Shown here: in pieces, positions 25,711-33,850 of the stretch
How positions within the stretch are numbered: the first letter of the stretch is position 1
How the letters are laid out: every line of letters begins with the position of its first letter
From: Candidatus Saccharimonadota bacterium
GTDB lineage: Bacteria; Patescibacteriota; Saccharimonadia; Saccharimonadales; UBA4665
Direction of reading: 5' to 3'
DNA: 64,000 bases
Assembly (NCBI GenBank): GCA_002746885.1
Contig: PDRS01000005.1
Location: 351,648 to 415,647, forward strand
Translations under genes and position numbers: made by a program
Notes under the pieces: generated by a model
Seen by the model: the letters and a program-made list of their open reading frames with translations, nothing else
What the model was told of the DNA's origin: nothing
The model's database searches: none

Positions 25711-26619
25711 CTACTTATAGTAAACTTTGCCGAGCGCACGCAGGTCGAGATACTCGGCCGGTGCTTGCGCCCCAAGCTGCTGCAAAACAGCCACCGCTCC
25801 CCCGCTCTGCGTCAGCGCATCTGCCTGAAGATTAAACCGCACATAGTATTGTTTGCCAACAAGCCATACGCGCAGCTCATAGGGCGCTTCTGCAGGTAGT
25901 TCCAGCCTATCAACCGCCATGTTATGCTGCGTTAGCTGAAACACAACCGTTTTCGCAAATGCAACGGTAGACGCTGGCAAAAACTGCTTACCCGCCTCTG
26001 GTCGACGTGCGCTCGTTTCACGTAACTTTACCAACTCAGCCGGCGGGACAGCTACCCTCGCAAGCACGTAGCCGCCGTTAGACAACGTATAAAAACCAGT
26101 TGATGACTGCAGGACGAAAAGCGTTGGCGCCGGCCTCACATGCACAACCGGCCGATTACCCACCAGAGGAACACTCACTACTGCACTGGAAAGCTCCGGA
26201 AACTGCGCCTGAAGATTACTCGCAATACCTTTTGTGTTGAGCGTTATTTTATTGCGGTTCAGCAAGCTACTCTTGAGCGCTGCATCTGCAGCATATGCAT
26301 AGTCATCAACCGGCAAAGCGAGCGACTGTTGGTTTTCGGCTACGACGATTTTGCTGTGCGGAGACACCGCTAGGACTTTGACTGCGCAAACGAGCCCCAC
26401 GAGAAGATACACCCCAAGCAGCACGTTGTGTAGTAGCGATTGACGCCGCCCGCCGCCAGACGCCTCGGCACCGCCGCTCAGCCGCTCTCTGCCAGTAAGC
26501 GGCACACTCGACTGGCGAACATTGTAGTACGTGTACACTGGTGTTGCGCCCTGTCTTTGCGGCCGATCGCGACCAGGCACAAGCGGCTGCGATGCTTTTT
26601 TTGTACGGCCCCACCTCAT
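25711..26619 (-). CDS. ftsQ: FtsQ/DivIB-like division protein
   Basis: 302 residues from the ATG 4 nt after the murG stop; the longer ORF-track start overlaps murG. A basic cytoplasmic tail of about 65 residues is followed by one membrane segment (LLGVYLLVGLVCAVKVLAV). The extracellular part carries a POTRA-like region (KITLNTKGIASNLQAQFPELSSAVVSVPLVGNRPVVHVRPAPTLFVL, then GFYTLSNGGYVLA) as in FtsQ. FtsQ/DivIB links FtsL-FtsB with the septal machinery. Sequence is diverged; the call leans on topology and on its position as last gene of the dcw cluster. Confidence 0.8.
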   Translation of the reverse strand: MRWGRTKKASQPLVPGRDRPQRQGATPVYTYYNVRQSSVPLTGRERLSGGAEASGGGRRQSLLHNVLLGVYLLVGLVCAVKVLAVSPHSKIVVAENQQSLALPVDDYAYAADAALKSSLLNRNKITLNTKGIASNLQAQFPELSSAVVSVPLVGNRPVVHVRPAPTLFVLQSSTGFYTLSNGGYVLARVAVPPAELVKLRETSARRPEAGKQFLPASTVAFAKTVVFQLTQHNMAVDRLELPAEAPYELRVWLVGKQYYVRFNLQADALTQSGGAVAVLQQLGAQAPAEYLDLRALGKVYYK

Positions 26620-26623
26620 GGCA

Positions 26624-27784
26624 TTACGTACCCTGCCCTGTTTTTCGTATAAGCTCAGCGAGCTCGGATGCGGCATGCGGATGGGCAAGCCGCGCAATTG
26701 CTCGAGAAAGCTTCGCGCGTTTATCTGCGTTTTGCAGCAGTTCAGCAAGCGTACGCCCTAACCGCTCTGGCTGTTCTGCCTGATCTTCGGTTAGCTCCAC
26801 CACTGCGCCCTGTTGCGCCAAACTGTGGCTATTTTTCACATTCCAGCTCAACTGCTTCGAAGGCACGAGCAGGCACGCCTTCCGCTGAAGAGCAAACTCG
26901 GCGATACTGCTCATGCCGCCGCGCCCCACGACGACGTCGGCCGCTCCAGAGTAGCGATACAGATCAGCCTCAAAAGCGTGCACCCGTACACGAGCTTGCG
27001 CCTTACCAAGTTTGAGCTTTTCGTAAGCCTGGCGCGTTTCCGCCTCCAGCTCGCGGCCAGTGAAATGAAAAATAACCAAATTTGGCAACGTTGCCAGCAG
27101 GTAGCGTGCGTTTGCTACCATCGCTTCATTCAACATCCGCGCGCCGTTTCCGCCGCCTGTCACTAGGAGAACTTCATCATATGCGTCGACCTGAAGTTCT
27201 TGTTTGTACCGCTGCTGTATCGCGGCGGTAACCGGCCGATGCTTATGCCCCGTCGGCATACCAACTTCCACAATAGTTTCTTTCGGATACGGATACAATG
27301 CGGCTGGCAAAGCCACCGCATGCACTGCTGCCCAGCGAGCAATAATGCGATTCGCGAGACTCGGCAGACTATCGGCATCGTGCGTAATATACGGTACGCC
27401 CCGCAGTTTCGCCGCAAGTGCCACCGGCACACTTACATACCCGCCGCGGCTAAAAACCACAGCCGGTTTCAATCGCCCCAGCAAACGATAGCTCTCCACT
27501 ATGCCGCATAGCGTCCGAAATACGTCCCGTACATTGAGCGCCTGAGTTTTTAGATCGAGCAGCTGACGCCAACCTTCCTCGCTATAACGGCGGAGTTTGC
27601 CAGCCGAAACTGTTTCAACGCTATCGATGGCATCGTTTTGGCGAACAACATCCAGCAAGCCGTCATTCTTTTGCCCGATGTACGTCAAACGGCTTTTGGG
27701 CGATTGCTGCTTTAGTTCATGCGCGACGGCTAGCACCGGGGCGATATGCCCTCCCGACCCGCCGCCTGTCAGTACTATATTCAT
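26624..27784 (-). CDS. murG: UDP-GlcNAc:lipid I N-acetylglucosaminyltransferase
   Basis: 386 residues. MurG makes lipid II at the inner face of the membrane. The N-terminal glycine loop is MNIVLTGGGSGGHIAPVLAVAHEL; the second, LVTGGGNGARMLNEAM, and the UDP-GlcNAc site DVVVGRGGMSSIAEFALQRKACLLVPSK are both intact. Normal length. Its first 68 nt overlap the 3' end of ftsW, an unusually long overlap for this pair. Confidence 0.96.
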   Translation of the reverse strand: MNIVLTGGGSGGHIAPVLAVAHELKQQSPKSRLTYIGQKNDGLLDVVRQNDAIDSVETVSAGKLRRYSEEGWRQLLDLKTQALNVRDVFRTLCGIVESYRLLGRLKPAVVFSRGGYVSVPVALAAKLRGVPYITHDADSLPSLANRIIARWAAVHAVALPAALYPYPKETIVEVGMPTGHKHRPVTAAIQQRYKQELQVDAYDEVLLVTGGGNGARMLNEAMVANARYLLATLPNLVIFHFTGRELEAETRQAYEKLKLGKAQARVRVHAFEADLYRYSGAADVVVGRGGMSSIAEFALQRKACLLVPSKQLSWNVKNSHSLAQQGAVVELTEDQAEQPERLGRTLAELLQNADKRAKLSRAIARLAHPHAASELAELIRKTGQGT

Positions 27785-28973
27785 ATGTATTCCTATCTCG
27801 TTGCCTTGTGTTGGTCACGCGCCGCGTCGTAAAACTCGTGTAGTGCGAAACCTGAAACACCAGTCCTAACGCAGCCCCCACGAACAGCACGCTCGTGCCG
27901 CCATAGCTTATCAGCGGCAGCGTGATGCCTTTCAATGGCAACAATCCTATCATAGCACCTATGTTGATAATTGCCTGCGTACTCAGCCACGCCAGCACGC
28001 CCACGACGATGAGCCGGCTAAACATATCAGGGGCGCGTTCAATAATCAACCGTAGCCGCGCAAACAAAGTCAAAAACAACCCGAGCAACACAACAGACCC
28101 AACAAACCCAAATTTTTCCGCGTAAATGGCAAAGATGGAGTCGTTCTGCGCCTCAGGCAAATACCCGTACGCCTGAACGCTTTTGCCAAGTCCGAGTCCT
28201 ATCAAACCGCCCGAACCCACGGCGATCAGCGCTTGGCATGCTTGGTGGCCAATGTCTGTTGAGCAGTTTGATTCGGGGTGAAGAAAGGCCGTAAACCGGT
28301 CTTGTCGGTACGGCGTCATCGCAGTTGCTACCACTGCCAGCAACACAATAGCCATCACGATTATCATAACATGCCGCATAGGCAAACCTGCCACAAACGC
28401 CATGATGGTCGCCATCGCCACAATCACTCCGGCCGACCCCAGATCGCTTTGCACAAAAGCCACCACAAACCCAACCATCGCCATGACGAACATGAGCGGC
28501 TTCAATGTTTTTTGATACTCGCCGATTGTACCTTCGCGAAAACGAGTAGCCAGAAAACCGCTTACAGTGATGAGCAAAGCAAACTTCAGCACTTCCACCG
28601 ACTGCAAGGAAAACGTCCCTAGGCGTATCCAGCGGTGCTGCGGATAAGCCGGAACCGCCGGCGTTGCCAAAGCAATAAGCGTACCTACCACGGCGGCACC
28701 GAGCAGCCACCACTGCCAGCGCTGCCATTGCGCCAGCGGCACCCGCGCCGTTACAAAAAACACCACTACGCTCAGCGCTATCGCCAGCATTTGGTGGGCA
28801 ACAAAATTACCCCCGCGCAACTCTGCCAGCGCTGGACTAATCGAATAAACGACAACTAGCCCCACCGCAAGCAAACAAGCAGCAATAACAAGCAGCCAAT
28901 AATCCGGCCGGTGTTTCCGGGGCGCATCCGCCGCAGGACGCCTGCCAGCAAAGGAAACTGAGCGATCAATCAT
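27717..28973 (-). CDS. ftsW: Septal peptidoglycan polymerase FtsW (SEDS)
   Basis: 418 residues, ten predicted membrane segments. SEDS hallmarks are HRWIRLGTFSLQSVEVLKFALLI, QSDLGSAGVIV, GSGGLIGLGLGKSVQAYGYLPEAQNDSIFAIYAEKFGFVG and INIGAMIGLLPLKGITLPLISYGGTS. It polymerises glycan strands together with the class B PBP at 30201. The basic C-terminal tail (about 40 residues) lies in the murG overlap. Its ATG overlaps the stop of a 31-codon ORF (TATGATTGA), suggesting translational coupling. Confidence 0.95.
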   Translation of the reverse strand: MIDRSVSFAGRRPAADAPRKHRPDYWLLVIAACLLAVGLVVVYSISPALAELRGGNFVAHQMLAIALSVVVFFVTARVPLAQWQRWQWWLLGAAVVGTLIALATPAVPAYPQHRWIRLGTFSLQSVEVLKFALLITVSGFLATRFREGTIGEYQKTLKPLMFVMAMVGFVVAFVQSDLGSAGVIVAMATIMAFVAGLPMRHVMIIVMAIVLLAVVATAMTPYRQDRFTAFLHPESNCSTDIGHQACQALIAVGSGGLIGLGLGKSVQAYGYLPEAQNDSIFAIYAEKFGFVGSVVLLGLFLTLFARLRLIIERAPDMFSRLIVVGVLAWLSTQAIINIGAMIGLLPLKGITLPLISYGGTSVLFVGAALGLVFQVSHYTSFTTRRVTNTRQRDRNTYEYSTDRRRVGRAYRPGASRRA

Positions 28974-29061
28974 ACCGCCGCCTAGCTACCGCCGCGGCTT
29001 CACGCACAGCCCGCCCGAACGCGATCTGGTTTTGAATATCCCTGCGTACAATGTTTGTCAT
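28966..29061 (-). CDS. Tiny basic ORF between mraY and ftsW
   Basis: 31 residues (MTNIVRRDIQNQIAFGRAVREAAAVARRRYD), too short for the ORF track. It begins 18 nt after the mraY stop and its TGA overlaps the ftsW start, a layout typical of translational coupling. It would form a single amphipathic, Arg-rich helix. Only an AGGAAG remote from the ATG serves as ribosome-binding site. It may be a real small protein or a leader used to carry ribosomes to ftsW. No homologue recalled. Confidence 0.4.
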   Translation of the reverse strand: MTNIVRRDIQNQIAFGRAVREAAAVARRRYD

Positions 29062-29079
29062 TATAATTACCCGCGCTTC

Positions 29080-30129
29080 CTAGCCGTAGCGGCCCATGAC
29101 GAAGATCGCCAGCCCAATAAGCGCTGCGACCTGGCCAATCACCCAAAACCGCATGGTCACTTTTGCTTCTGGCCAGCCAATTGCCTCAAAATGATGGTGG
29201 ATCGGCGATATCCGAAACAACTTTTTGCCGCCGCGGAGCTTTTTCGAAGCAATCTGCAAAATGACCGAACCAGCTTCCGCGACAAAAACCAAGCCAATCA
29301 CTGGCAAAAGAAGCACCGTGTCGGTATACATCGCAACCACGCCCAGCGCCGTTCCCAGCGCAAATGAACCGACGTCGCCCATAAAAAATCGCGCTGGAAA
29401 AACATTGAACCACGTGTAACTCATAAGTGCTCCGACCACAGTCGCGCAAAAACCAGCTATGCCGTATTTCTGCTCCAGCAGCGCTATCACGGTATAGGCC
29501 GCAAAAGCAATAGTCGCCAAGCCGCCCGCTAGCCCATCGAGTCCATCGCTAATGTTGACCGCATTGGCCGTTGCCACAACCACCAATGTAAAGAGCGGGA
29601 TAATCCACCAACCAAGCACTATCGAATGATCAAATCCTGGCAGTTGCATGCCATCAAAACCAAGCTTGTAGTAAAAATACCAGCCGCCCAGTGCCGCCAC
29701 CGAAGTTATGAGCAGGAACTTCAGCTTCGAAGGCAATCCAGCTTTCCCTGTACCATCTCCGCGCAAGTTTATGACGTCATCAATCAGCCCAATCAACGCC
29801 GCACCCACAAAAGCCGTGAGCGGCAACCATGTTTCAGCGCGCGACCAGTTGGCGCTCAACGTCAAAAGCGCCACTGTCACAATAAAAACAACCCCCGCCA
29901 TAGTTGGTATGTGCCGCTTATGCTTTTCACCGTGCAACTTCATAAACATCGTTGCTTTTGTGCCCGTCAGCGTTTCGGTTCGCGGTTTTTTCCATAACTG
30001 CCAGCGGTAAGCAACAGTCGTATAGAGCGGCGTCAGTGCCATCGACAGCAAAAACCCACCCATACCAAGTAACACAATCTTTAGCAGACTAGACCCCTGC
30101 AGCGTCACCGAGAGTAATTGAGTATCCAT
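29080..30129 (-). CDS. mraY: Phospho-MurNAc-pentapeptide transferase
   Basis: 349 residues, about ten membrane helices. MraY forms lipid I from UDP-MurNAc-pentapeptide and undecaprenyl phosphate. Conserved stretches include KLHGEKHKRHIPTMAGVVF, LIGLIDDVINLRGDGTGKAG with the Asp pair, NAVNISDGLDGLAGG, FMGDVGSFALGTALGVVAM and the cytoplasmic FRISPIHHHFEAIGWPEAKVTMRFW. Length and motifs are normal. A TATACT box (30165-30170) gives it an extra internal promoter with a leader of about 29 nt. Confidence 0.97.
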   Translation of the reverse strand: MDTQLLSVTLQGSSLLKIVLLGMGGFLLSMALTPLYTTVAYRWQLWKKPRTETLTGTKATMFMKLHGEKHKRHIPTMAGVVFIVTVALLTLSANWSRAETWLPLTAFVGAALIGLIDDVINLRGDGTGKAGLPSKLKFLLITSVAALGGWYFYYKLGFDGMQLPGFDHSIVLGWWIIPLFTLVVVATANAVNISDGLDGLAGGLATIAFAAYTVIALLEQKYGIAGFCATVVGALMSYTWFNVFPARFFMGDVGSFALGTALGVVAMYTDTVLLLPVIGLVFVAEAGSVILQIASKKLRGGKKLFRISPIHHHFEAIGWPEAKVTMRFWVIGQVAALIGLAIFVMGRYG

Positions 30130-30164
30130 GCGTATCCGTTTCTTATTAGTCTTTCTTTTCGTAC

Positions 30165-30170
30165 AGTATA
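30165..30170 (-). promoter_or_regulatory. Internal -10 box TATACT before mraY
   Basis: TATACT on the minus strand, 35 nt before the mraY ATG, in the 71-nt ftsI-mraY gap. Confidence 0.45.
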
Positions 30171-30200
30171 GCGCATCGTCGTGACTTCGGTCATCTTCTG

Positions 30201-31979
30201 TTACCTTTTCTTCGGTTTCACATCGTAATTGTTGATCAGCATGTGCGCAATATCCGCAAACACTGGCTGGCCAGTTTGGGCACCCGCATATCCGGCATAA
30301 CCTTTCGGTTCTATGTTGTAAACAATCACCGTATACTGCGGCGTATCGCCGCCCACATACCCCATGAACGTTCCATTGAAAACATCTTCTCGGTACAAAC
30401 CGGTTTTTTCGTCTATAATCTGAGCTGTTCCTGTCTTGCCGCCAACGCTATAGCGGCTATCGAAACGCATGGCGGGCGCAGCGAGTGCATGACCCTGAGT
30501 AACGTAGTCCAGCAGTTCTATCATGCTGCGGCTAGTGCTCGGCGAAACGACATTTCGCTGCAGCACAACTGGTTTTCTCTCCGCTGTATTTCCTGCCGCA
30601 TCGCGCGTCGCAGCGACAAGACGCGGTTGATAGTATGTTCCGCCATTGACAATAGCCCCAAGAGCGCTTGCCATCTGTAGCGCCGACGCCGAATAAGCCT
30701 GCCCAAACGACATATTTGCGTACGTTATATTAACGCCGTTATCTTTGTCCTCTGGCCCCAAAACGTAGCCAGTACCTTCGTAGCCCTGCTCTATGCCGCT
30801 CGGCTTCGTCAGACGATAGTGATTGACAAAATAGTCATACAATTTTTCGCGGCCGCTCTCGTTTAGCTTACCGCCGCCCATCTGCATGAGCACCCACACT
30901 GCGCCCGTATTGAGCGAGCGGTTCAATAAACTTTTCATATCCTGCGGCCCCGCGCCTTTACCCTCGGCAACATTGAGCACCTTAGCGCCGTCTATGACCC
31001 ACTTCCCTGGGTCGTGATACGACGTGTCTTTCGTGATATCGCCGCTGTCTATAGCAGCAGCCACCGTCAGCACCTTCGTAATGGAGCCTGGCTCAATCGG
31101 GCTTGTCACGCTGTAATTTTGGAACAATACGCCATCTTCCACTGTTTCGTATTTTGCTGGGTCGAAGGTCGGATAGTTTGCCATCGCTTTAATTGCGCCA
31201 GTATTCGTTTCCATAACAATAGCGCTCACATTTTTCGAGTGGAACTTCTCCTGAGCAGCTTTGACTATCTGCTCAACCTGACCCTGCATGCCTATGTCGA
31301 GCGTCAGTACAACGTCCTCGCCCGCCTGAGGCTGTATGAGCAGGTTTTCACTGCTCGCTGCGAGCGGAACGCCATTGACGTCGGTAATCGCCTTGAGCCG
31401 CCCCTTTGTGCCCCCTAGGGTGCTTTCCAGCGCCTGCTCGACACCATATTTTCCCTCGCCGTCATTATTGACAAACCCAAGCACCTGCGAGGCCATCGTC
31501 CCCTGCGGATACACCCGGTAATTCACCTGCTGCGCGGCAATGCCCGGAAACTTCAGCGCCAGCACCTTTTTATGCACCTCTGGACTCACGCGCCGTTCTA
31601 GTACAACGTACTTCGTCTGCTTCGTACGCAGTTTCGTTTCTATGGACGGTGCATCTCCCGCGAGCAGCGGCGCAAGCGCTTCGGCCGTTTCACTTGGTTT
31701 TTTGATAATACTGGGGTCGGCAAATATCGTATAACGCTTTTCGTTGAGGACGAGCGGAATGGTTTTTCCGTTCAGCTGTGCGTAGATTGCTCCGCGCTCG
31801 GGCGCAACATCGTATTCGCGCACCTGATCACTCAGAGCAAGCGATTTAAAGTGATCATAACGAATAATTTGCGTATAAAAAAGTTTTACGACAAACGCCG
31901 CAAAAACAACGACAATCAACGCATACCAAAAGCGCGTACGTTGAATAGGATCAGACTGATAGCCAAAATGTGTTGCCAT
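30201..31979 (-). CDS. ftsI: Septal class B penicillin-binding protein (FtsI/PBP2-like)
   Basis: 592 residues. One N-terminal membrane anchor (WYALIVVVFAAFVVKLFYTQII), a PBP dimerisation domain with RGAIYAQLNG, then the transpeptidase domain. Catalytic motifs are SITK in IEPGSITKVLTVAAA (the more common form is STFK), SLN in NRSLNTGAVWV, and KTG in VGGKTGTAQII. It cross-links septal peptidoglycan with FtsW. No PASTA domains. It follows ftsL by 25 nt. Confidence 0.95.
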   Translation of the reverse strand: MATHFGYQSDPIQRTRFWYALIVVVFAAFVVKLFYTQIIRYDHFKSLALSDQVREYDVAPERGAIYAQLNGKTIPLVLNEKRYTIFADPSIIKKPSETAEALAPLLAGDAPSIETKLRTKQTKYVVLERRVSPEVHKKVLALKFPGIAAQQVNYRVYPQGTMASQVLGFVNNDGEGKYGVEQALESTLGGTKGRLKAITDVNGVPLAASSENLLIQPQAGEDVVLTLDIGMQGQVEQIVKAAQEKFHSKNVSAIVMETNTGAIKAMANYPTFDPAKYETVEDGVLFQNYSVTSPIEPGSITKVLTVAAAIDSGDITKDTSYHDPGKWVIDGAKVLNVAEGKGAGPQDMKSLLNRSLNTGAVWVLMQMGGGKLNESGREKLYDYFVNHYRLTKPSGIEQGYEGTGYVLGPEDKDNGVNITYANMSFGQAYSASALQMASALGAIVNGGTYYQPRLVAATRDAAGNTAERKPVVLQRNVVSPSTSRSMIELLDYVTQGHALAAPAMRFDSRYSVGGKTGTAQIIDEKTGLYREDVFNGTFMGYVGGDTPQYTVIVYNIEPKGYAGYAGAQTGQPVFADIAHMLINNYDVKPKKR

Positions 31980-32004
31980 GCGTGTTCATGTCCAGCTACA
32001 GCAA

Positions 32005-32349
32005 CTATTCTACCGTTCCACTTGGAGCAACTGCAACAAGCGACTGAGCTTCTGGAGAGTTTTTGACCTTGTCGAGCGACTGCAGGCGAGCCGAAGCGGC
32101 CGCTAGATTATCGCGCTCATCCTGTAAAACAGACTGCTCATGCTGCAGTTTATTGAGCGCATAGCCGTACGCATTGGTTTTAGTAACCTGCGTCAGATAC
32201 AGCAAACCGAGCAGACATGCCAGCACAATCAGCACGATCGTGTTACTGACCGGTCCGAGCCGTTTGCTCGCTGGACGGAAACTGACCGAATTTTGCCCGC
32301 GCACGGCGAGCTGCTGGCGCCCAAGCGCCAAGCTAGATGAATATGTCAT
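32005..32349 (-). CDS. ftsL: FtsL-like division protein
   Basis: 114 residues: cytoplasmic tail of about 35, one membrane segment (NTIVLIVLACLLGLLYLTQV), then a periplasmic/extracellular coiled coil (YALNKLQHEQSVLQDERDNLAAASARLQSLDKV). Size and topology match FtsL, which forms the FtsQLB complex activating FtsWI. Identification relies on position between rsmH and ftsI as well as topology. Its ribosome-binding site (AAAAGGA) abuts a perfect 10-bp hairpin (32367-32387) that could sequester or expose it. Confidence 0.85.
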   Translation of the reverse strand: MTYSSSLALGRQQLAVRGQNSVSFRPASKRLGPVSNTIVLIVLACLLGLLYLTQVTKTNAYGYALNKLQHEQSVLQDERDNLAAASARLQSLDKVKNSPEAQSLVAVAPSGTVE

Positions 32350-32366
32350 AATGTTTGTTTTTCCTT

Positions 32367-32387
32367 TTGGGAGGACAGTCCTCCCAA
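32367..32387 (-). promoter_or_regulatory. Hairpin 2 in the rsmH-ftsL gap
   Basis: TTGGGAGGAC-a-GTCCTCCCAA, perfect 10-bp arms. Read as minus-strand RNA it lies directly before the ftsL ribosome-binding region and contains a GGAGG. Confidence 0.6.
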
Positions 32388-32397
32388 GTTGATTTTG

Positions 32398-32424
32398 GCA
32401 GGCGGAGCGAATCGCTCCGCCTGC
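32398..32424. promoter_or_regulatory. Hairpin 1 in the rsmH-ftsL gap
   Basis: GCAGGCGGAGCGA-a-TCGCTCCGCCTGC, perfect 13-bp arms, GC-rich. On the plus strand it is followed by TTTTTG and would look like a terminator, but no plus-strand gene exists. On the transcribed minus strand it follows the 20-codon ORF. It may be a processing or attenuation element. Confidence 0.6.
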
Positions 32425-32433
32425 TTTTTGCCC

Positions 32434-32496
32434 CTATCGGACCACTTTGACGTGGACTTTGTAGGCCCGGGAGCTGCTTTTTACCCGTATAGGCAT
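32434..32496 (-). CDS. Tiny basic ORF between rsmH and ftsL
   Basis: 20 residues (MPIRVKSSSRAYKVHVKVVR), too short for the ORF track. It begins 22 nt after the rsmH stop with AAGGGA 8 nt before the ATG and is followed by two perfect hairpins. Seven of its residues are basic. It could be a leader peptide controlling ftsL-ftsI expression or a real micro-protein. Nothing like it is known to me. Confidence 0.4.
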   Translation of the reverse strand: MPIRVKSSSRAYKVHVKVVR

Positions 32497-32518
32497 AGAG
32501 TTCCCTTTCTTTTATTGT

Positions 32519-33391
32519 TTATTTTCGCTGCAGAACGCGTAGTTTTGCACTGCGCGCCCGCGGATTAGAAACAAGTTCAGTGTCGTCGGCGAGTACCGGC
32601 CGCTTTGTCAGCAAACGAAAACCAGCATCATAGGTTTCGCCTGAAACTTCGGCAAATGCCCGCTTTACCATGCGGTCTTCTAGACTATGGAAGCTGATCA
32701 CTCCCAGCCTGCCGCCAGGCGTTAGCAAATCAAGCCAGACCTGAAGGCTGCGCTGTAGCTGTCCCAGCTCATCATTGACTGCAATGCGAATTGCCTGAAA
32801 GCTCTTTGTCGCCGGGTGCGTTTTACTTCGCCCAGGCAACGCCGCGGCAATGACCTGCGCCAGCTCAAGCGTAGAGCTAAGCGGGCGATGCCGTACAATC
32901 GCTGCGGCAACCGCGCGAGCTCTCGGCTCCTCTCCGTACGAACGAAGAATAGTTTCAAGCGCGCGTTGGTCATAGCTATTGACAATAGTATCGGCGGTTA
33001 GTTCGCTTCGTTGATCCATTCGCATATCGAGCGGACCATCTATACGAAACGCAAAACCGCGTGACGACGTATCAAGGTGCAACGACGAAACACCTAAGTC
33101 CGCCAGTATCATATCGAAGCGCTTCCCCTGCTCTTGCAGCTGGCGAGAGGCTTCTTCGAAACTGGCATGCAGAACCATCGCACCACGCTGCGCCAGAGGC
33201 TGTAACGCGGCTATCGCAGTTGCATCGCGATCGACCAGCGTCATACGTTTCGGCGCTTTGGTGCGCTCCAGTACGGCAGTGGCGTGACCCCCGTAACCGG
33301 CTGTCAGGTCGAGGTATGATTGACCTCGGTCTGGCGCAAGATACGCGAGCACCGCTTCGAGCAGTACGGGCTTGTGTGTGCTTTGTGACAT
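32519..33391 (-). CDS. rsmH: 16S rRNA (cytosine-1402-N4)-methyltransferase
   Basis: 290 residues, formerly MraW. SAM-dependent methylation of C1402 in 16S rRNA. Motifs are HKPVLLEAVLAYL, YLDLTAGYGGHATAVLE, DMILADLGVSSLHLDTSSRGFAFRIDGPLDMRMD, and GGRLGVISFHSLEDRMVKRAF. Normal length, slightly short. Its leader is an A/C-rich, G-poor stretch that follows a structured 460-nt interval after mraZ. Confidence 0.97.
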   Translation of the reverse strand: MSQSTHKPVLLEAVLAYLAPDRGQSYLDLTAGYGGHATAVLERTKAPKRMTLVDRDATAIAALQPLAQRGAMVLHASFEEASRQLQEQGKRFDMILADLGVSSLHLDTSSRGFAFRIDGPLDMRMDQRSELTADTIVNSYDQRALETILRSYGEEPRARAVAAAIVRHRPLSSTLELAQVIAAALPGRSKTHPATKSFQAIRIAVNDELGQLQRSLQVWLDLLTPGGRLGVISFHSLEDRMVKRAFAEVSGETYDAGFRLLTKRPVLADDTELVSNPRARSAKLRVLQRK

Positions 33392-33850
33392 AGTGCATGT
33401 CGTATTTGTTTTTATTTTTTATGTTTGTTTTGGTGTTTGTTTTGGTACAATCACCTACTCAGCAGCCAACTTTTTGTTTTTTTGGTGTTTTTGTTTTTGT
33501 AGCGTCCTTGGTCCGTATGTAAGGAAGTATTTGTTTAGTTGAGATTTAAAAAATCCCGTAAGACTTCCGACTTACCAAAGACAAAGTGAGAGACTTATGT
33601 GTGAGGTGGAGTTTTGGGAGGTGTTTTATGGAAAGAACGAAGGTTTTATAGTGGTTGTCCTTACATCCACTTGTTGACTGCCGAATAGGTGACCTCAAGG
33701 CATTACCTTGAGCAATGTTGATCATCAAGCATTGAACTTTGAACGTTTACCCTTAATGGCGCTTGATCGATGAAAAATGATCAAGACCCAGCGGTCGCTG
33801 TTCAAAGATTTCGCCTAGTTGTTAATGTGCTTCTATGCTGCCGCAGGACA
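33392..33850 (-). ncRNA. Structured mraZ-rsmH intergenic leader
   Basis: 459 nt without a credible gene. On the minus strand it carries consecutive hairpins: CTTGATC...GATCAAG (33762-33785), CTCAAGG-taatg-CCTTGAG (33694-33712), and GTAAG...CTTAC followed by GGGATTTTTT (about 33550-33575), the last resembling an attenuator. The final 130 nt before rsmH are almost pure A/C and should be unstructured. This looks like a cis-regulatory leader for the dcw genes. The 60-codon ORF 33546-33728 inside is not convincing. Confidence 0.45.

Noticed and set aside
25684-25899. 71-codon plus-strand ORF with GGGGAAG before its ATG
   Set aside because: Mostly antisense to the 3' end of ftsQ; its ribosome-binding site is inside the GGTAGCG/CGCTACC hairpin and the protein looks random.
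32398-32430. Plus-strand terminator (stem plus TTTTTG)
   Set aside because: There is no plus-strand gene within kilobases upstream to terminate; treated as an RNA element of the minus-strand dcw transcript.
33546-33728. 60-codon ORF in the mraZ-rsmH gap
   Set aside because: Overlaps the structured hairpins, has no ribosome-binding site and unlikely composition.
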